NCBI GenBank assembly: GCA_045540355.1
Contig: JAZQHB010000071.1
Span: 1 to 64,000, forward strand
Direction: 5' to 3'
DNA length: 64,000 nucleotides
DNA from: RGIG2945 sp045540355
GTDB lineage: Bacteria > Bacillota > Clostridia > Oscillospirales > Acutalibacteraceae
Under the pieces are notes generated by a model that was given only the letters and a program-made list of their open reading frames with translations, did not search any database and was not told the origin of the DNA. Numbering within the stretch: position 1 is the stretch's first letter; each line of letters begins with the position of its first letter. Shown piece by piece: positions 15,602 to 23,460 of this stretch. The position numbers and the translations under genes were made by a program.

Positions 15602-16077
15602 TGCTGGCGCTGGAGCACCGCGCCATCTGCCCGGGAGAGGGCCACGCCGCCGGAAGAGCGCTGTTGGGGCAAATGGTGGAAGCCCTTACGGGGCAGTCCA
15701 TGCCCGCCATCGCCACAGCCCCCAGAGGAAAGCCTTATTTTCCCGGCAGCGATCTGCATTTTTCCATCTCCCACAGCAAGGGACATGTGTTCTGCGCCCT
15801 GTCTGACCGGCCCATCGGCATCGATGCCGAGGAAGCGGATCGGAAAATATCCCCACAGCTGGCCGAAAAGATCCTGTCCCCCGGGGAATTGGCACAATAT
15901 GCCCGGGCGAAAGACAAGAACCGGGCGCTGCTGACCTTCTGGGTGCTGAAGGAGGCCGCGGCCAAGTGCCATGGCGAAGGCCTGCGGGGATACCCAAACC
16001 ACACGGATTTTTCTCTGGAGGATCCCAGAGTGCGTATCATCGACGGCTGCCTTGTGGCGGTCATCGAAAAGGAGTGA
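15601..16077 (+). CDS. 4'-phosphopantetheinyl transferase, short Sfp-like
   Basis: 158 aa. It should transfer phosphopantetheine from CoA to a carrier protein. Visible are the CoA-binding RGKPYF, LHFSISHSKGHVFCAL, the Mg site GIDAEE (Asp75, Glu77) and WVLKEAAAK (114-122, Glu118). It is shorter than classical Sfp (about 220 aa) because the N-terminal pseudo-repeat is reduced. No polyketide or peptide synthetase lies nearby, so the target may be fatty-acid ACP. The ATG at 15601 overlaps the HD stop, which favours coupled translation. Confidence 0.88.
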   Translation: MLALEHRAICPGEGHAAGRALLGQMVEALTGQSMPAIATAPRGKPYFPGSDLHFSISHSKGHVFCALSDRPIGIDAEEADRKISPQLAEKILSPGELAQYARAKDKNRALLTFWVLKEAAAKCHGEGLRGYPNHTDFSLEDPRVRIIDGCLVAVIEKE

Positions 16078-16083
16078 CAAAAA

Positions 16084-16848
16084 ATGCTTTTTGATACCCA
16101 TGCCCATTTGAATGACCCTGCCTTTGATCCCGATCGGGAAAGCCTGATGGAAAGCTTTGCCGAAGCCGGGGTGGGCCTGGTGATGAATGCCGGCTGCAGC
16201 CTGGAATCCTCCCGGGATATCGTGGCCATGGCGGAAAAATACCCCTGGCTCTATGCCTCCGTAGGCTCTCATCCGGATTCCGCAAGCGAAGTGAATGAGG
16301 AAGTGCTGGAGGAATACAGAAAGTTATGTAAACTTTCTGATAAGGTCAAGGCCATCGGCGAGATCGGCTTGGACTACTATTACGAGGACATCCCCAGGGA
16401 CATCCAGCAGAAGGCATTCCGGATGCAGATGGCTCTGGCCCAGGAGCTGGATCTGCCCGTCATCGTCCATGAGCGGGATGCCCACAACGACGGCCTGGCC
16501 ATCGTGAAGGAGTTCCCCAAGGTCAAGGGCGTATTCCATTGCTATTCCGGCTCCGCGGAAATGGCGCGGCAGCTGGTGAATCTGGGCTGGTACATCGGCT
16601 TTACCGGTGTGCTGACCTTCAAAAATGCCCGCAAGGCGGTGGAGACCGCCGCTTCCATTCCGCTGGATCGCATCGTGCTGGAGACCGACTGCCCCTTTAT
16701 GGCGCCGGAGCCCTTCCGTGGCAAGCGGAATCACCCCGGCTACCTGTACCGCATGGCGGAAAAGCTGGCCGAGATCCGGGGGATCACCCTGGAGGAAGTC
16801 CATGCCGCGACCTTTGAAAACGGCAAGCGGCTGTACCGCATCGATTGA
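16084..16848 (+). CDS. TatD-family metal-dependent DNase
   Basis: 254 aa TIM-barrel hydrolase with all metal sites: DTHAHLND (His6, His8), GEIGLDYYYE (Glu near 94), VIVHERDA (His near 129), HCYSGS (His near 155) and LETDCPFM (Asp near 205). TatD/YcfH proteins are 3'-5' exonucleases on DNA or RNA. It lies 6 nt after the phosphopantetheinyl transferase in the same operon. Length and motifs are typical. Confidence 0.92.
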   Translation: MLFDTHAHLNDPAFDPDRESLMESFAEAGVGLVMNAGCSLESSRDIVAMAEKYPWLYASVGSHPDSASEVNEEVLEEYRKLCKLSDKVKAIGEIGLDYYYEDIPRDIQQKAFRMQMALAQELDLPVIVHERDAHNDGLAIVKEFPKVKGVFHCYSGSAEMARQLVNLGWYIGFTGVLTFKNARKAVETAASIPLDRIVLETDCPFMAPEPFRGKRNHPGYLYRMAEKLAEIRGITLEEVHAATFENGKRLYRID

Positions 16849-16884
16849 TAAACTGCTACCCAAAGAGAAAAAGGGGGAATTGCC

Positions 16885-17871
16885 TTGAATGGGGAACTGA
16901 AAACCGCAAGAAAAACCTTTTCCCGGATCGGTCTGGCACTGACGGTCATTCTGCTGACGGCTACGGCGCTGCAGCTGGTTTGGGTCATTGTGCCGCGGCT
17001 GCTCTGGGGTAAGGATAACTGGTTTGCCACCTCTTCCTGGGGACTTTGGCTGGGGACATTCGTTCCCATGTATCTCATCGCTGTTCCCCTGGGACTGCTG
17101 GTTCTGCGCAAGCTCCCTGCCCAAACGCCCCAGGATCATCCCATGGGCGGAAAAAACGCCTTTGTGATCTTTGCCATCAGCCTTTGCGTGATGTATGCCG
17201 GCAATCTCATCGGCACTGCCCTGTCCATGATCCTTTCGGGAGGAACCGCCCAGAACGCGGTGGTGGACTATGTTTCCGATAACAATCCGCTGAAATATGT
17301 GTTTGTGGTGATCCTGGCACCGGTGATCGAGGAATATGTCTGCCGCAAGCAGATCATCGACCGCACCAGGCAGTACGGCGAAAAGACTGCCGTTTTCCTG
17401 TCCGGCCTTACCTTCGGCCTGCTGCATCAGAATTTCTTCCAGTTTTTCTATGCCTTCGGCCTTGGCCTGATCTTCGGCTATGTCTATATCCGCACGGGAC
17501 GGCTGCGCTACACGATGCTGCTGCACGGCATTATTAACTTCATGGGCGGCGTCATTGCCCCCTGGATCGTGTCCCTTATGGATGAGGAAGCGCTGAATTC
17601 CCTCGCCCCCAATGCCACACCGGAGGAAGTGCTGGCGGTTTACGACAAGATCCTGCCCGGCATGCTGCTCAGCAGCCTGTACGCGCTGTTTTTGATCGGT
17701 ATGTCCATAACCGGCCTGGTACTGCTGATACTGAAGTGCCGCAAGCTGATATGGAAAGTGGGAGATGCCCAACTGCCCGCCGGTACTGCTGTGAAAACGG
17801 TATACTGGAATGTAGGCATGGTGCTGTATGTTTTGCTGTGCGCCGCCTCCATGGTGCTGGCGCTGATGTAA
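16885..17871 (+). CDS. CPBP (CAAX/Abi) family intramembrane metalloprotease
   Basis: 328 aa, eight or so membrane helices. The three family motifs are present: EEYVCRK (Glu149-Glu150 and Arg154), FGLLHQNFFQ (His) and HGIINF (His, Asn). They form the active site of glutamate-type intramembrane proteases such as Rce1 and its bacterial relatives. The start is TTG at 16885 after AGGGGGAA; an overlapping ATG in another frame does not read through. Substrate unknown. It lies 36 nt after tatD and 10 nt before the next gene. Confidence 0.88.
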   Translation: MNGELKTARKTFSRIGLALTVILLTATALQLVWVIVPRLLWGKDNWFATSSWGLWLGTFVPMYLIAVPLGLLVLRKLPAQTPQDHPMGGKNAFVIFAISLCVMYAGNLIGTALSMILSGGTAQNAVVDYVSDNNPLKYVFVVILAPVIEEYVCRKQIIDRTRQYGEKTAVFLSGLTFGLLHQNFFQFFYAFGLGLIFGYVYIRTGRLRYTMLLHGIINFMGGVIAPWIVSLMDEEALNSLAPNATPEEVLAVYDKILPGMLLSSLYALFLIGMSITGLVLLILKCRKLIWKVGDAQLPAGTAVKTVYWNVGMVLYVLLCAASMVLALM

Positions 17872-17881
17872 AGGAGTGACT

Positions 17882-18166
17882 ATGGCAGAAAATTTCCTGT
17901 TTCGGGAAGACCCGAAACCTACCTGGCAGTCTGTGCCTGTCCCCCAAAAGCCCATCCATATCCCCTCGCTGGTGTTGGGGATCCTGTCGGTGCTGACGGC
18001 GGTGCTGTTTCCGCTGGTGGGACTTGTTCTGGGCTTTATCGGCCGTGTTACCGAAGCGGACAAAGCCAAGACCCACGGCGTCATCGGCGGAAGGATCTGC
18101 TGCAATGTGGGCATGGGCCTGGCCGGATTTGCCCTGCTGCTGACCTTGTTAGCCGCTGTCCTTTGA
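17882..18166 (+). CDS. Small two-helix membrane protein (DUF4190-like)
   Basis: 94 aa. A 35-residue Pro-rich cytoplasmic start (FREDPKPTWQSVPVPQKP) is followed by two membrane helices near 37-57 and 73-93. Between them are charged residues and GRVTEADKAKTHG. The layout recalls DUF4190-type small proteins. The ATG at 17882 has AAAGGAG upstream. It is the last gene of this operon, closed by the hairpin at 18176-18205. No function can be given. Confidence 0.75.
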   Translation: MAENFLFREDPKPTWQSVPVPQKPIHIPSLVLGILSVLTAVLFPLVGLVLGFIGRVTEADKAKTHGVIGGRICCNVGMGLAGFALLLTLLAAVL

Positions 18167-18175
18167 GTAACAGCA

Positions 18176-18205
18176 ATGCGCCGCCCGGGAAATCGGGCGG
18201 CGCAT
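18176..18205. terminator. GC-rich hairpin between convergent genes
   Basis: A 12-bp perfect stem (18176-18187 with 18194-18205). The T-run is poor on both sides, so this is a hairpin with probable but not certain terminator function. Confidence 0.55.
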
Positions 18206-18209
18206 CCTG

Positions 18210-19046
18210 TTAGTAATAAAGCTCCGGGATGATCCGGCTGCAGCTGTCAAAATCCATGCCACACCGGATCGCCGGGTCATAAAGCAGCTTCAGAATGATC
18301 CAGTCCACATCGCTGAGGGCCAGATTCTCATCGGAATACTGATAGACGATGCTGTCGGTTCGCAGCACGGTATCGGTGATACCCAGGGTGTTGACGATCT
18401 CTTCGATCAGAATGGAGTTGCGCTCTGCCTGGCTGATATCCGTGCGATAGCCGATCCTGGCGGTGTAGATATCATTTGTGTCCGTATAGTACCAGAACTG
18501 TGTGGCACCGGTGGCATAATCGCCCTGGAGCATATCAAAGAACTCGGCATCAAAGGTTTCCTGCTCCCAAAAACCGATGGTCAGATTTGCAGGATCCTGC
18601 TCCGTGGCCGCATGGATGCCGGGAAAGCCGGGAACCTCGTTGAGCTGCGCGAAAAAATCGTTCAGCACGGCAAGGTCTTCCTCAGTTGGCTCACCCTGTA
18701 TCCGGTAATAGATCGGGTCGATCCATTTCTGTACCAGGGCTGGGTTTCCACCTTCTCCCGGATATTCCACATGCAGCACAACTTCTTCAAAGTATTCCAG
18801 GATCTGCTGGGGCGTATATTCCGGAAGATACAGTGCACTGTGGGCGGGTAAGGTGGCTTCGGTTTCCGGGATCGTTGTGGCAGGGGGTGCGGTGGTGGCA
18901 ACTGTGGGAGGCTCTGTTGTGGCTTCGGCGGTCGGCGTTTGCTCTGTGGGCAGTGGCGCGTTGATGCCCGGCAGAGGCGGATAGGCGCAGGCGCACAGAA
19001 CCAGCACCAACACAACCGGCAGAATCCGGAACAGCTTCTTTCCCAT
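18210..19046 (-). CDS. DUF2927-like lipoprotein
   Basis: 278 aa. A lipoprotein signal (KKLFRILPVVLVLVLCAC, lipobox LCAC) is followed by a Pro/Thr-rich linker of about 50 residues (TTEPPTVATTAPPATTIPET) that would span the wall. A globular domain from about residue 75 follows, with ILEYFEEVVLHVEY, WIDPIYYRI and ERNSILIEEIVNTLGI. The last stretch resembles the DUF2927 pattern, which in some secreted proteins looks metalloprotease-like, but I see no HExxH motif. The ATG at 19046 follows GGGGGGC. Confidence 0.7.
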   Translation of the reverse strand: MGKKLFRILPVVLVLVLCACAYPPLPGINAPLPTEQTPTAEATTEPPTVATTAPPATTIPETEATLPAHSALYLPEYTPQQILEYFEEVVLHVEYPGEGGNPALVQKWIDPIYYRIQGEPTEEDLAVLNDFFAQLNEVPGFPGIHAATEQDPANLTIGFWEQETFDAEFFDMLQGDYATGATQFWYYTDTNDIYTARIGYRTDISQAERNSILIEEIVNTLGITDTVLRTDSIVYQYSDENLALSDVDWIILKLLYDPAIRCGMDFDSCSRIIPELYY

Positions 19047-19159
19047 GGCATAGCCCCCCATCTCAGGATAATAAAAGTATACTATCCGGCCGCTGCGGTG
19101 TCAATACAGAGCAGGCGATGCGCTTGATTGCACGCAGGCCGTGGCCGGCGCACGGAAAA

Positions 19160-19195
19160 GCAAAAGAGAGGCTCGCGGCCTCTCTTTTGCTTTTT
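19160..19195. terminator. Strong hairpin terminator
   Basis: A 13-bp perfect stem (19160-19172 with 19178-19190), TTTTT on the plus side and TTTTCC on the minus side. It would end transcripts of the minus-strand gene at 19258. The shift to AT-rich DNA begins just to the right. Confidence 0.85.
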
Positions 19196-19257
19196 GCGAA
19201 AGAGCAGTACAACGGTGCGTAAATGTAGGTAAGAAAAGCGAAAAGGTGCTTGAATAG

Positions 19258-19587
19258 TTAAATGACTTCAATCTTGCCTATGATATGACGATTAAATTCC
19301 GCCAAATTTTCCGCAGGAATCCAGAATTCTTGGTGATAACCTGCTCCTACTGTTTGAATATCAAATTGAGAAATGTAGGCATCGTCAATTTCAAAGGTTG
19401 TAACATATCCTGCATATCCCGAATCGGCAGATTTCTTGTTCCATTTTCCCGCAATTTCCGGGGCCTCTGCTTCGGTTAGAACAGGATAAAAGATAGGTTG
19501 TTCAGGAAGTCTTGGAGGATATTCCTTAAAATCAGTGCTTGCAATCAAATCCAATTCTGTTTGTCCAACGGGTCTATATAATCTCAT
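19258..19587 (-). CDS. Small conserved protein, crystallin J1-labelled family (function unknown)
   Basis: 109 aa cytoplasmic protein: MRLYRPVGQTELDLI at the start, then FPPRLP-like YPPRLPEQPIFYPVL, VTTFEID and a C-terminal WIPAENLAEFNRHI. I recall such short proteins being labelled ADP-ribosylation/crystallin J1 in databases, but none of the ADP-ribosylglycohydrolase motifs are present and I cannot verify that label. AGGAGG precedes the ATG. The gene is AT-richer than the DNA to its left and sits beside the palindromic element at 19626-19819, so it may be part of a mobile cassette. Confidence 0.7.
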   Translation of the reverse strand: MRLYRPVGQTELDLIASTDFKEYPPRLPEQPIFYPVLTEAEAPEIAGKWNKKSADSGYAGYVTTFEIDDAYISQFDIQTVGAGYHQEFWIPAENLAEFNRHIIGKIEVI

Positions 19588-19625
19588 TTACAGACCTCCT
19601 TTTTTACAATCATACCATATAATTC

Positions 19626-19819
19626 GGTACTTTTCAATGATATATCGCTGACGCGATATGATATACGACTTACACCGTATGATATACTTGCTACGCAAGC
19701 ATGATATAATATCCGTTCCTTCATATGCCGCAGGCATATATCATCGCTCGCAGAGCGATATCATACCGAAGGTATATCACCCGTTCCGACAGGAACGGAT
19801 ATCATTGAAAAAAGTCACC
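19626..19819. repeat. Palindromic MITE-like element with internal hairpins
   Basis: A perfect 13-bp terminal inverted repeat (19631-19643 with 19799-19811) extends imperfectly to 19626 and 19819. The left half has ATGATAT at 19637, 19658, 19679 and 19701 (period 21-22). The right half has the inverse ATATCAT at 19738, 19758, 19774 (last base changed) and 19799. Between these lie short hairpins with different stems: ATATCGC/GCGATAT, ATACG/CGTAT, CTTGC/GCAAG, ATGCC/GGCAT, CGCTC/GAGCG, ACC/GGT and CCGTTCC/GGAACGG. It is non-coding. Confidence 0.8.
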
Positions 19820-19847
19820 TTTGTCAGTAGACAAAAGTGACTTTTTT
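19808..19847 (-). terminator. Terminator of the tRNA-Ser pair
   Basis: An 18-bp stem with one mismatch (19808-19825 with 19830-19847), A-run and T-run on either side. It begins 2 nt after the encoded CCA of tRNA-Ser(GCU). Its left arm overlaps the end of the palindromic element. Confidence 0.85.
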
Positions 19848-19849
19848 CG

Positions 19850-19940
19850 TGGCGGAGAAGGAGAGACTCGAACTCTCGCGCCGGTTACCCGACCTACGCC
19901 CTTAGCAGGGGCGCCTCGTCACCAACTTGAGTACTTCTCC
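19850..19940 (-). tRNA. tRNA-Ser (GCU)
   Basis: Acceptor stem GGAGAAG/CTTCTCC, discriminator G, encoded CCA (19852-19850). The anticodon loop reads CTGCTAAG, giving anticodon GCT for AGC/AGU codons. The long variable arm (GCGTAGGTCGGGTAACCGGCGC region) is typical of class II serine tRNA. T arm GAGAGTTCGAGTCTCTC. Confidence 0.95.
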
Positions 19941-19987
19941 GTTTGGTAACATTTTTTATCTGTTAAATTTTTACCTATTAATAAAAA

Positions 19988-20076
19988 TGGCGGAGAGAGT
20001 GGGATTCGAACCCACGGTACCTGACGGTACGACGGTTTTCAAGACCGTTCCGTTATGACCACTTCGGTATCTCTCC
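19988..20076 (-). tRNA. tRNA-Ser (UGA)
   Basis: Acceptor stem GGAGAGA at the 5' end and TCTCTCC at the 3' end, discriminator G, encoded CCA (19990-19988). The anticodon stem-loop GGTCTTGAAAACC gives anticodon TGA. The long variable arm pairs TACCGTCAGGTA. T arm GTGGGTTCGAATCCCAC. It lies 47 nt upstream of tRNA-Ser(GCU), in an AT-rich gap. Confidence 0.95.
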
Positions 20077-20220
20077 GTGTTGCACGAATTATATTATCAC
20101 ATTGTTGGCTGTCTGTCAAGATTTAATTTGTAATTTTTTTAAATTTATTCATTCTGTTGTTTTTTGGTTAATAATAATTATTGACAAAGTTCATATAAAA
20201 ATACATCAGGGTGAGGTATC

Positions 20221-21003
20221 TTGAAAATAATAATTTCTGTTTTGATAATATTGCTGACTTTTTCATCTTGCACCTCGGTTGACACAGTTTCAACCGACGG
20301 TTCGACCTCTGCCGAAAAAGTAATCGGAGGTCTTGGTGAAGCTTTTTCCGAAAATACGGGTATTAAATTTACTTTTAACCCGACAGGTTCGGGTTCGGGT
20401 ATTACCGCCGTACTTGAAAGCAGATGCGACATTGGTATTTCAAGCAGAGATTTAAAAGAAGATGAACTTAAGAAGCTTACCGCAACTGTTTTCGCTTTCG
20501 ATTCAATCGCGTTGATTGTAAACAACAACAATCCGATATCGGATTTATCTCTCTTAAATATCAAAAAAGTTTTTACGGGACAGATAAACAATTGGAAAGC
20601 TCTCGGCGGTAACGATGCACCTATTGTTCTGATCGGCAGAGAAGCGGGCAGCGGTACTCGTGACGGTTTTGAAGCAAGCACAGACACAAAAAACATCTGC
20701 AAATACAGACAAGAATTAACATCATCGGGTGATATCATCACGGCAGTTTCGCAAAACCCGAATGCAATCGGATATTCTTCACTTGCATCAATAAAGGGCA
20801 GTGTAAAAATTCTTACAATAAATAAAACCGAACCAACTGAAGAAAATATTTTAAACGGAAAATATCCTCTCCGCCGTCCGTTTATTCTTGTCACAAAAAC
20901 CGACACTCCTCTTTCCGAAAATGCTCAAAAGTTTTTTAATTTTGTTGTATCGGATAAAGCAAAAAATATAATCACTATGATGGGTGCAACTCCTGTAAAA
21001 TAA
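20221..21003 (+). CDS. pstS: Phosphate ABC transporter substrate-binding lipoprotein
   Basis: 260 aa. Lipoprotein signal IIISVLIILLTFSSC. Phosphate-binding loops are clear: NPTGSGSGITAV, GISSRDLKEDE and GREAGSGTRDGFEA. PstS captures inorganic phosphate outside the cell and hands it to PstCA. The start is TTG at 20221 after GGTGAGG. A TTGACA lies at 20181-20186, but no well-placed -10 follows; a Pho-type activator may be needed, which is inference. First gene of pstSCAB-phoU. Confidence 0.94.
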   Translation: MKIIISVLIILLTFSSCTSVDTVSTDGSTSAEKVIGGLGEAFSENTGIKFTFNPTGSGSGITAVLESRCDIGISSRDLKEDELKKLTATVFAFDSIALIVNNNNPISDLSLLNIKKVFTGQINNWKALGGNDAPIVLIGREAGSGTRDGFEASTDTKNICKYRQELTSSGDIITAVSQNPNAIGYSSLASIKGSVKILTINKTEPTEENILNGKYPLRRPFILVTKTDTPLSENAQKFFNFVVSDKAKNIITMMGATPVK

Positions 21004-21013
21004 CGGTGGTGTT

Positions 21014-21871
21014 ATGAAAAAATTTTCCGAAAAAATTATTCATTCAATATTCTTTGTTCTCGGTATGATAACCGTCGCATTTGTTCTTCTGATTTCTTTT
21101 TATCTGATAATTTCAGGTCTGCCTGCAATTAAAGAAATCGGACTTAAAAACTTCATTTTCGGCAAGGTATGGCAACCGACAAATGAGCCGCAGAGTTTCG
21201 GTATTCTGCCCTTTATTCTCACAAGCGTATACGGCACTGCGGGTGCAATCATAATCGGCACACCCATCGGATTTTTCACATCGGTTTATCTTTCAAAAAT
21301 TGCTCCGAAAAAAATAAAAAAAGTTGTATCGTCTGCGGTCAATCTGCTTGCAGGTATTCCGTCGGTTGTCTACGGTCTTGTCGGTATGCTTTTGCTTGTG
21401 CCCTATGTCAGAAAAATTTTTAATCTCTCCGACGGTGCAAGTTTGTTTTCTGCAATTATCGTTTTATCCGTGATGATTTTACCGTCAATAATTAAAGTTT
21501 CATTAGGTGCTTTGGATGCAGTCCCGAAAGAATATGAAGAAGCATCTTTAGCTTTGGGTGCAACGAAGATTGAAACATATTTCAGAGTCTCCGTGCCCTC
21601 TGCCAAAAGCGGAATAGTTACATCGATAGTTTTAGGTGTAGGTAGGGCAATCGGTGAAGCAATGGCGGTAATTATGGTTTCGGGCAACGGTGTAAATATG
21701 CCGTCACTTTTTGAAAGTGTCCGCTTTCTCACAACTGCAGTTGCGAGTGAAATGTCTTACTCAACGGGACTTCACCGTCAGGCACTTTTTTCTGTTGCAC
21801 TCGTGCTTTTTCTTTTCATAATGCTCATAAATTTTGTTTTGAATTTCTTTTTGAAAAGGAGTAAAAAATGA
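21014..21871 (+). CDS. pstC: Phosphate ABC transporter permease PstC
   Basis: 285 aa, six membrane helices. The permease-ATPase coupling loop is seen as EASLALGATKIETYFRVSVP near residues 175-195, followed by GVGRAIGEAMAVIMV. The GIPSVVYGLVG stretch is typical of PstC/PstA. It starts 10 nt after pstS and overlaps pstA by 4 nt. Confidence 0.94.
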   Translation: MKKFSEKIIHSIFFVLGMITVAFVLLISFYLIISGLPAIKEIGLKNFIFGKVWQPTNEPQSFGILPFILTSVYGTAGAIIIGTPIGFFTSVYLSKIAPKKIKKVVSSAVNLLAGIPSVVYGLVGMLLLVPYVRKIFNLSDGASLFSAIIVLSVMILPSIIKVSLGALDAVPKEYEEASLALGATKIETYFRVSVPSAKSGIVTSIVLGVGRAIGEAMAVIMVSGNGVNMPSLFESVRFLTTAVASEMSYSTGLHRQALFSVALVLFLFIMLINFVLNFFLKRSKK

Positions 21872-22710
21872 GAAGAAAAATTTATAAATTCACAATGAAT
21901 TTTCTGATGCGTTTGTCTGCAATTTTAACCTGTATTTTAGTTGTGTTTCTGATTGCTTATATTCTCAAAAAAGGCTTGCCGAACATCACTTGGAATTTAC
22001 TTTCAACAAAGCCGAGTTATCTCAAAAATACTATCGGAATTTTACCCGATATTTTAAATACTGTTTATATAATAATTACGACTTTAATTTTTGTTTTACC
22101 TTTAGGTGTCGGTGCGGCAATTTATCTCACTGAATACGCAAAAAACAAAAAGCTTGTACGGACTATTGAATTTGCTTGTGAAACACTTTCGTCCGTCCCG
22201 TCGATAATTTACGGTCTTGTCGGTATGCTTTTTTTCTGTCAGTTTTTATCCTTTCGCACCTCACTTTTATCGGGTGCATTGACGCTTGTAATTATGAATC
22301 TCCCGACCGTAATCCGCACCACTCAGGAAAGTCTGAAAACAGTACCCGACTCATACAGAGAGGGTGCTTTCGGTCTCGGTGCGGGAAAATGGCGGGTTAT
22401 CCGTACCGTTGTAATTCCCGAATGTATTGATGCAATTATAACCGCTTGTATTTTGTCCGTCGGCAGAATTATCGGTGAAACTGCGGCATTACTTTTTACC
22501 GCGGGTTTTGCTCACACATTAAACGGTTTTTTTGACGGGCTTTTTTCTTCGGGTTCTACACTCACGGTCGCACTCTATGTTTACGCAAAAGAACACGGCG
22601 AATTTGAAATTGCTTTTGCAATTGCGGCAGTTCTTCTCATACTGACTTTTATAATAAATCTTTCCGCCGAACTTGTCGGATATTTTTTCAGAAAAAGGAG
22701 AAATTTATGA
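21868..22710 (+). CDS. pstA: Phosphate ABC transporter permease PstA
   Basis: 280 aa with six membrane helices and the coupling loop REGAFGLGAGKWRVIRTVVIP, then SVGRIIGETAALLF. SVPSIIYGLVGML marks it as the PstC/PstA pair partner. It overlaps pstC and pstB by 4 nt each (ATGA type), so the three are translationally coupled. Confidence 0.94.
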   Translation: MRRKIYKFTMNFLMRLSAILTCILVVFLIAYILKKGLPNITWNLLSTKPSYLKNTIGILPDILNTVYIIITTLIFVLPLGVGAAIYLTEYAKNKKLVRTIEFACETLSSVPSIIYGLVGMLFFCQFLSFRTSLLSGALTLVIMNLPTVIRTTQESLKTVPDSYREGAFGLGAGKWRVIRTVVIPECIDAIITACILSVGRIIGETAALLFTAGFAHTLNGFFDGLFSSGSTLTVALYVYAKEHGEFEIAFAIAAVLLILTFIINLSAELVGYFFRKRRNL

Positions 22711-23459
22711 GCATTATTTCGGTCAGAAATCTTAATCTCTGGTACTCTGATTCAAAGGCACTCAAAAATATAAATATTGATATTGAAAAAAATACTCTCA
22801 CCGCCTTAATCGGTCCGTCGGGTTGCGGTAAGTCAACTTTTTTAAAGACGATAAACCGAATGAATGATTTAATTCAGGGTGTGAAAATCGAAGGCAGTAT
22901 CAAATATTCAAACAAAAACATTTTTGATAAAGATATTGATGTGAATGAGCTTCGGAGAAAAATCGGAATGGTTTTTCAAAAACCCAATCCTTTTCCGATG
23001 AGTATTTACGATAATATTGCCTATGGGCCGAGAACTCACGGTATAAGAAACAAAATCAGACTTGATGAAATTGTCGAGGACTCGTTAAAAGCCGCCGCTA
23101 TCTGGGACGAGGTAAAAGACCGTCTTAAAAAAAGTGCGTTGGGTTTATCAGGAGGTCAGCAACAAAGGCTTTGTATCGCAAGAGCCTTGGCGGTAAAACC
23201 AAAAATACTTTTAATGGACGAGCCGACAAGTGCACTCGACCCGATTTCCACCGCAAAAATTGAGGAGCTTGCAATAAAGCTGAAAAAAAATTACACAATC
23301 ATAACAGTGACACACAATATGCAACAGGCTTTGAGAATTTCCGACAGAACTGCTTTTTTTCTTATGGGTGAGCTGATTGAATACGGTAAAACAGAGGAGC
23401 TTTTTGCGTTTCCGAAAGACAAAAGAACCGAGGATTATATCACAGGGAGATTTGGTTGA
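22707..23459 (+). CDS. pstB: Phosphate ABC transporter ATPase
   Basis: 250 aa with a complete nucleotide-binding domain: Walker A GPSGCGKST near 36-44, Q-loop VFQKPNPFPMSI, signature LSGGQQQRL, Walker B ILLMDEPTSALDP and H-loop VTHNM. FQKPNPFPMSIYDN is characteristic of PstB. It powers Pi uptake. It is followed 1 nt later by phoU. Confidence 0.96.
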   Translation: MSIISVRNLNLWYSDSKALKNINIDIEKNTLTALIGPSGCGKSTFLKTINRMNDLIQGVKIEGSIKYSNKNIFDKDIDVNELRRKIGMVFQKPNPFPMSIYDNIAYGPRTHGIRNKIRLDEIVEDSLKAAAIWDEVKDRLKKSALGLSGGQQQRLCIARALAVKPKILLMDEPTSALDPISTAKIEELAIKLKKNYTIITVTHNMQQALRISDRTAFFLMGELIEYGKTEELFAFPKDKRTEDYITGRFG

Positions 23460-23460
23460 T

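Noticed and set aside
16324..18114. 596-codon minus-strand frame antisense to tatD and the CPBP gene
   Set aside because: Both plus-strand genes have complete motifs; the antisense product is His/Gln-rich and matches nothing.
19626..19819. CRISPR array
   Set aside because: The units are 7-bp motifs in opposite orientations with hairpins between them; no 23-37 bp direct repeats, no spacers of even length and no cas genes.
20161..20221. Pho box upstream of pstS
   Set aside because: A TTGACA is present, but I could not make out repeated TT(A/C)ACA-type half sites with 11-bp period, so no box is claimed.
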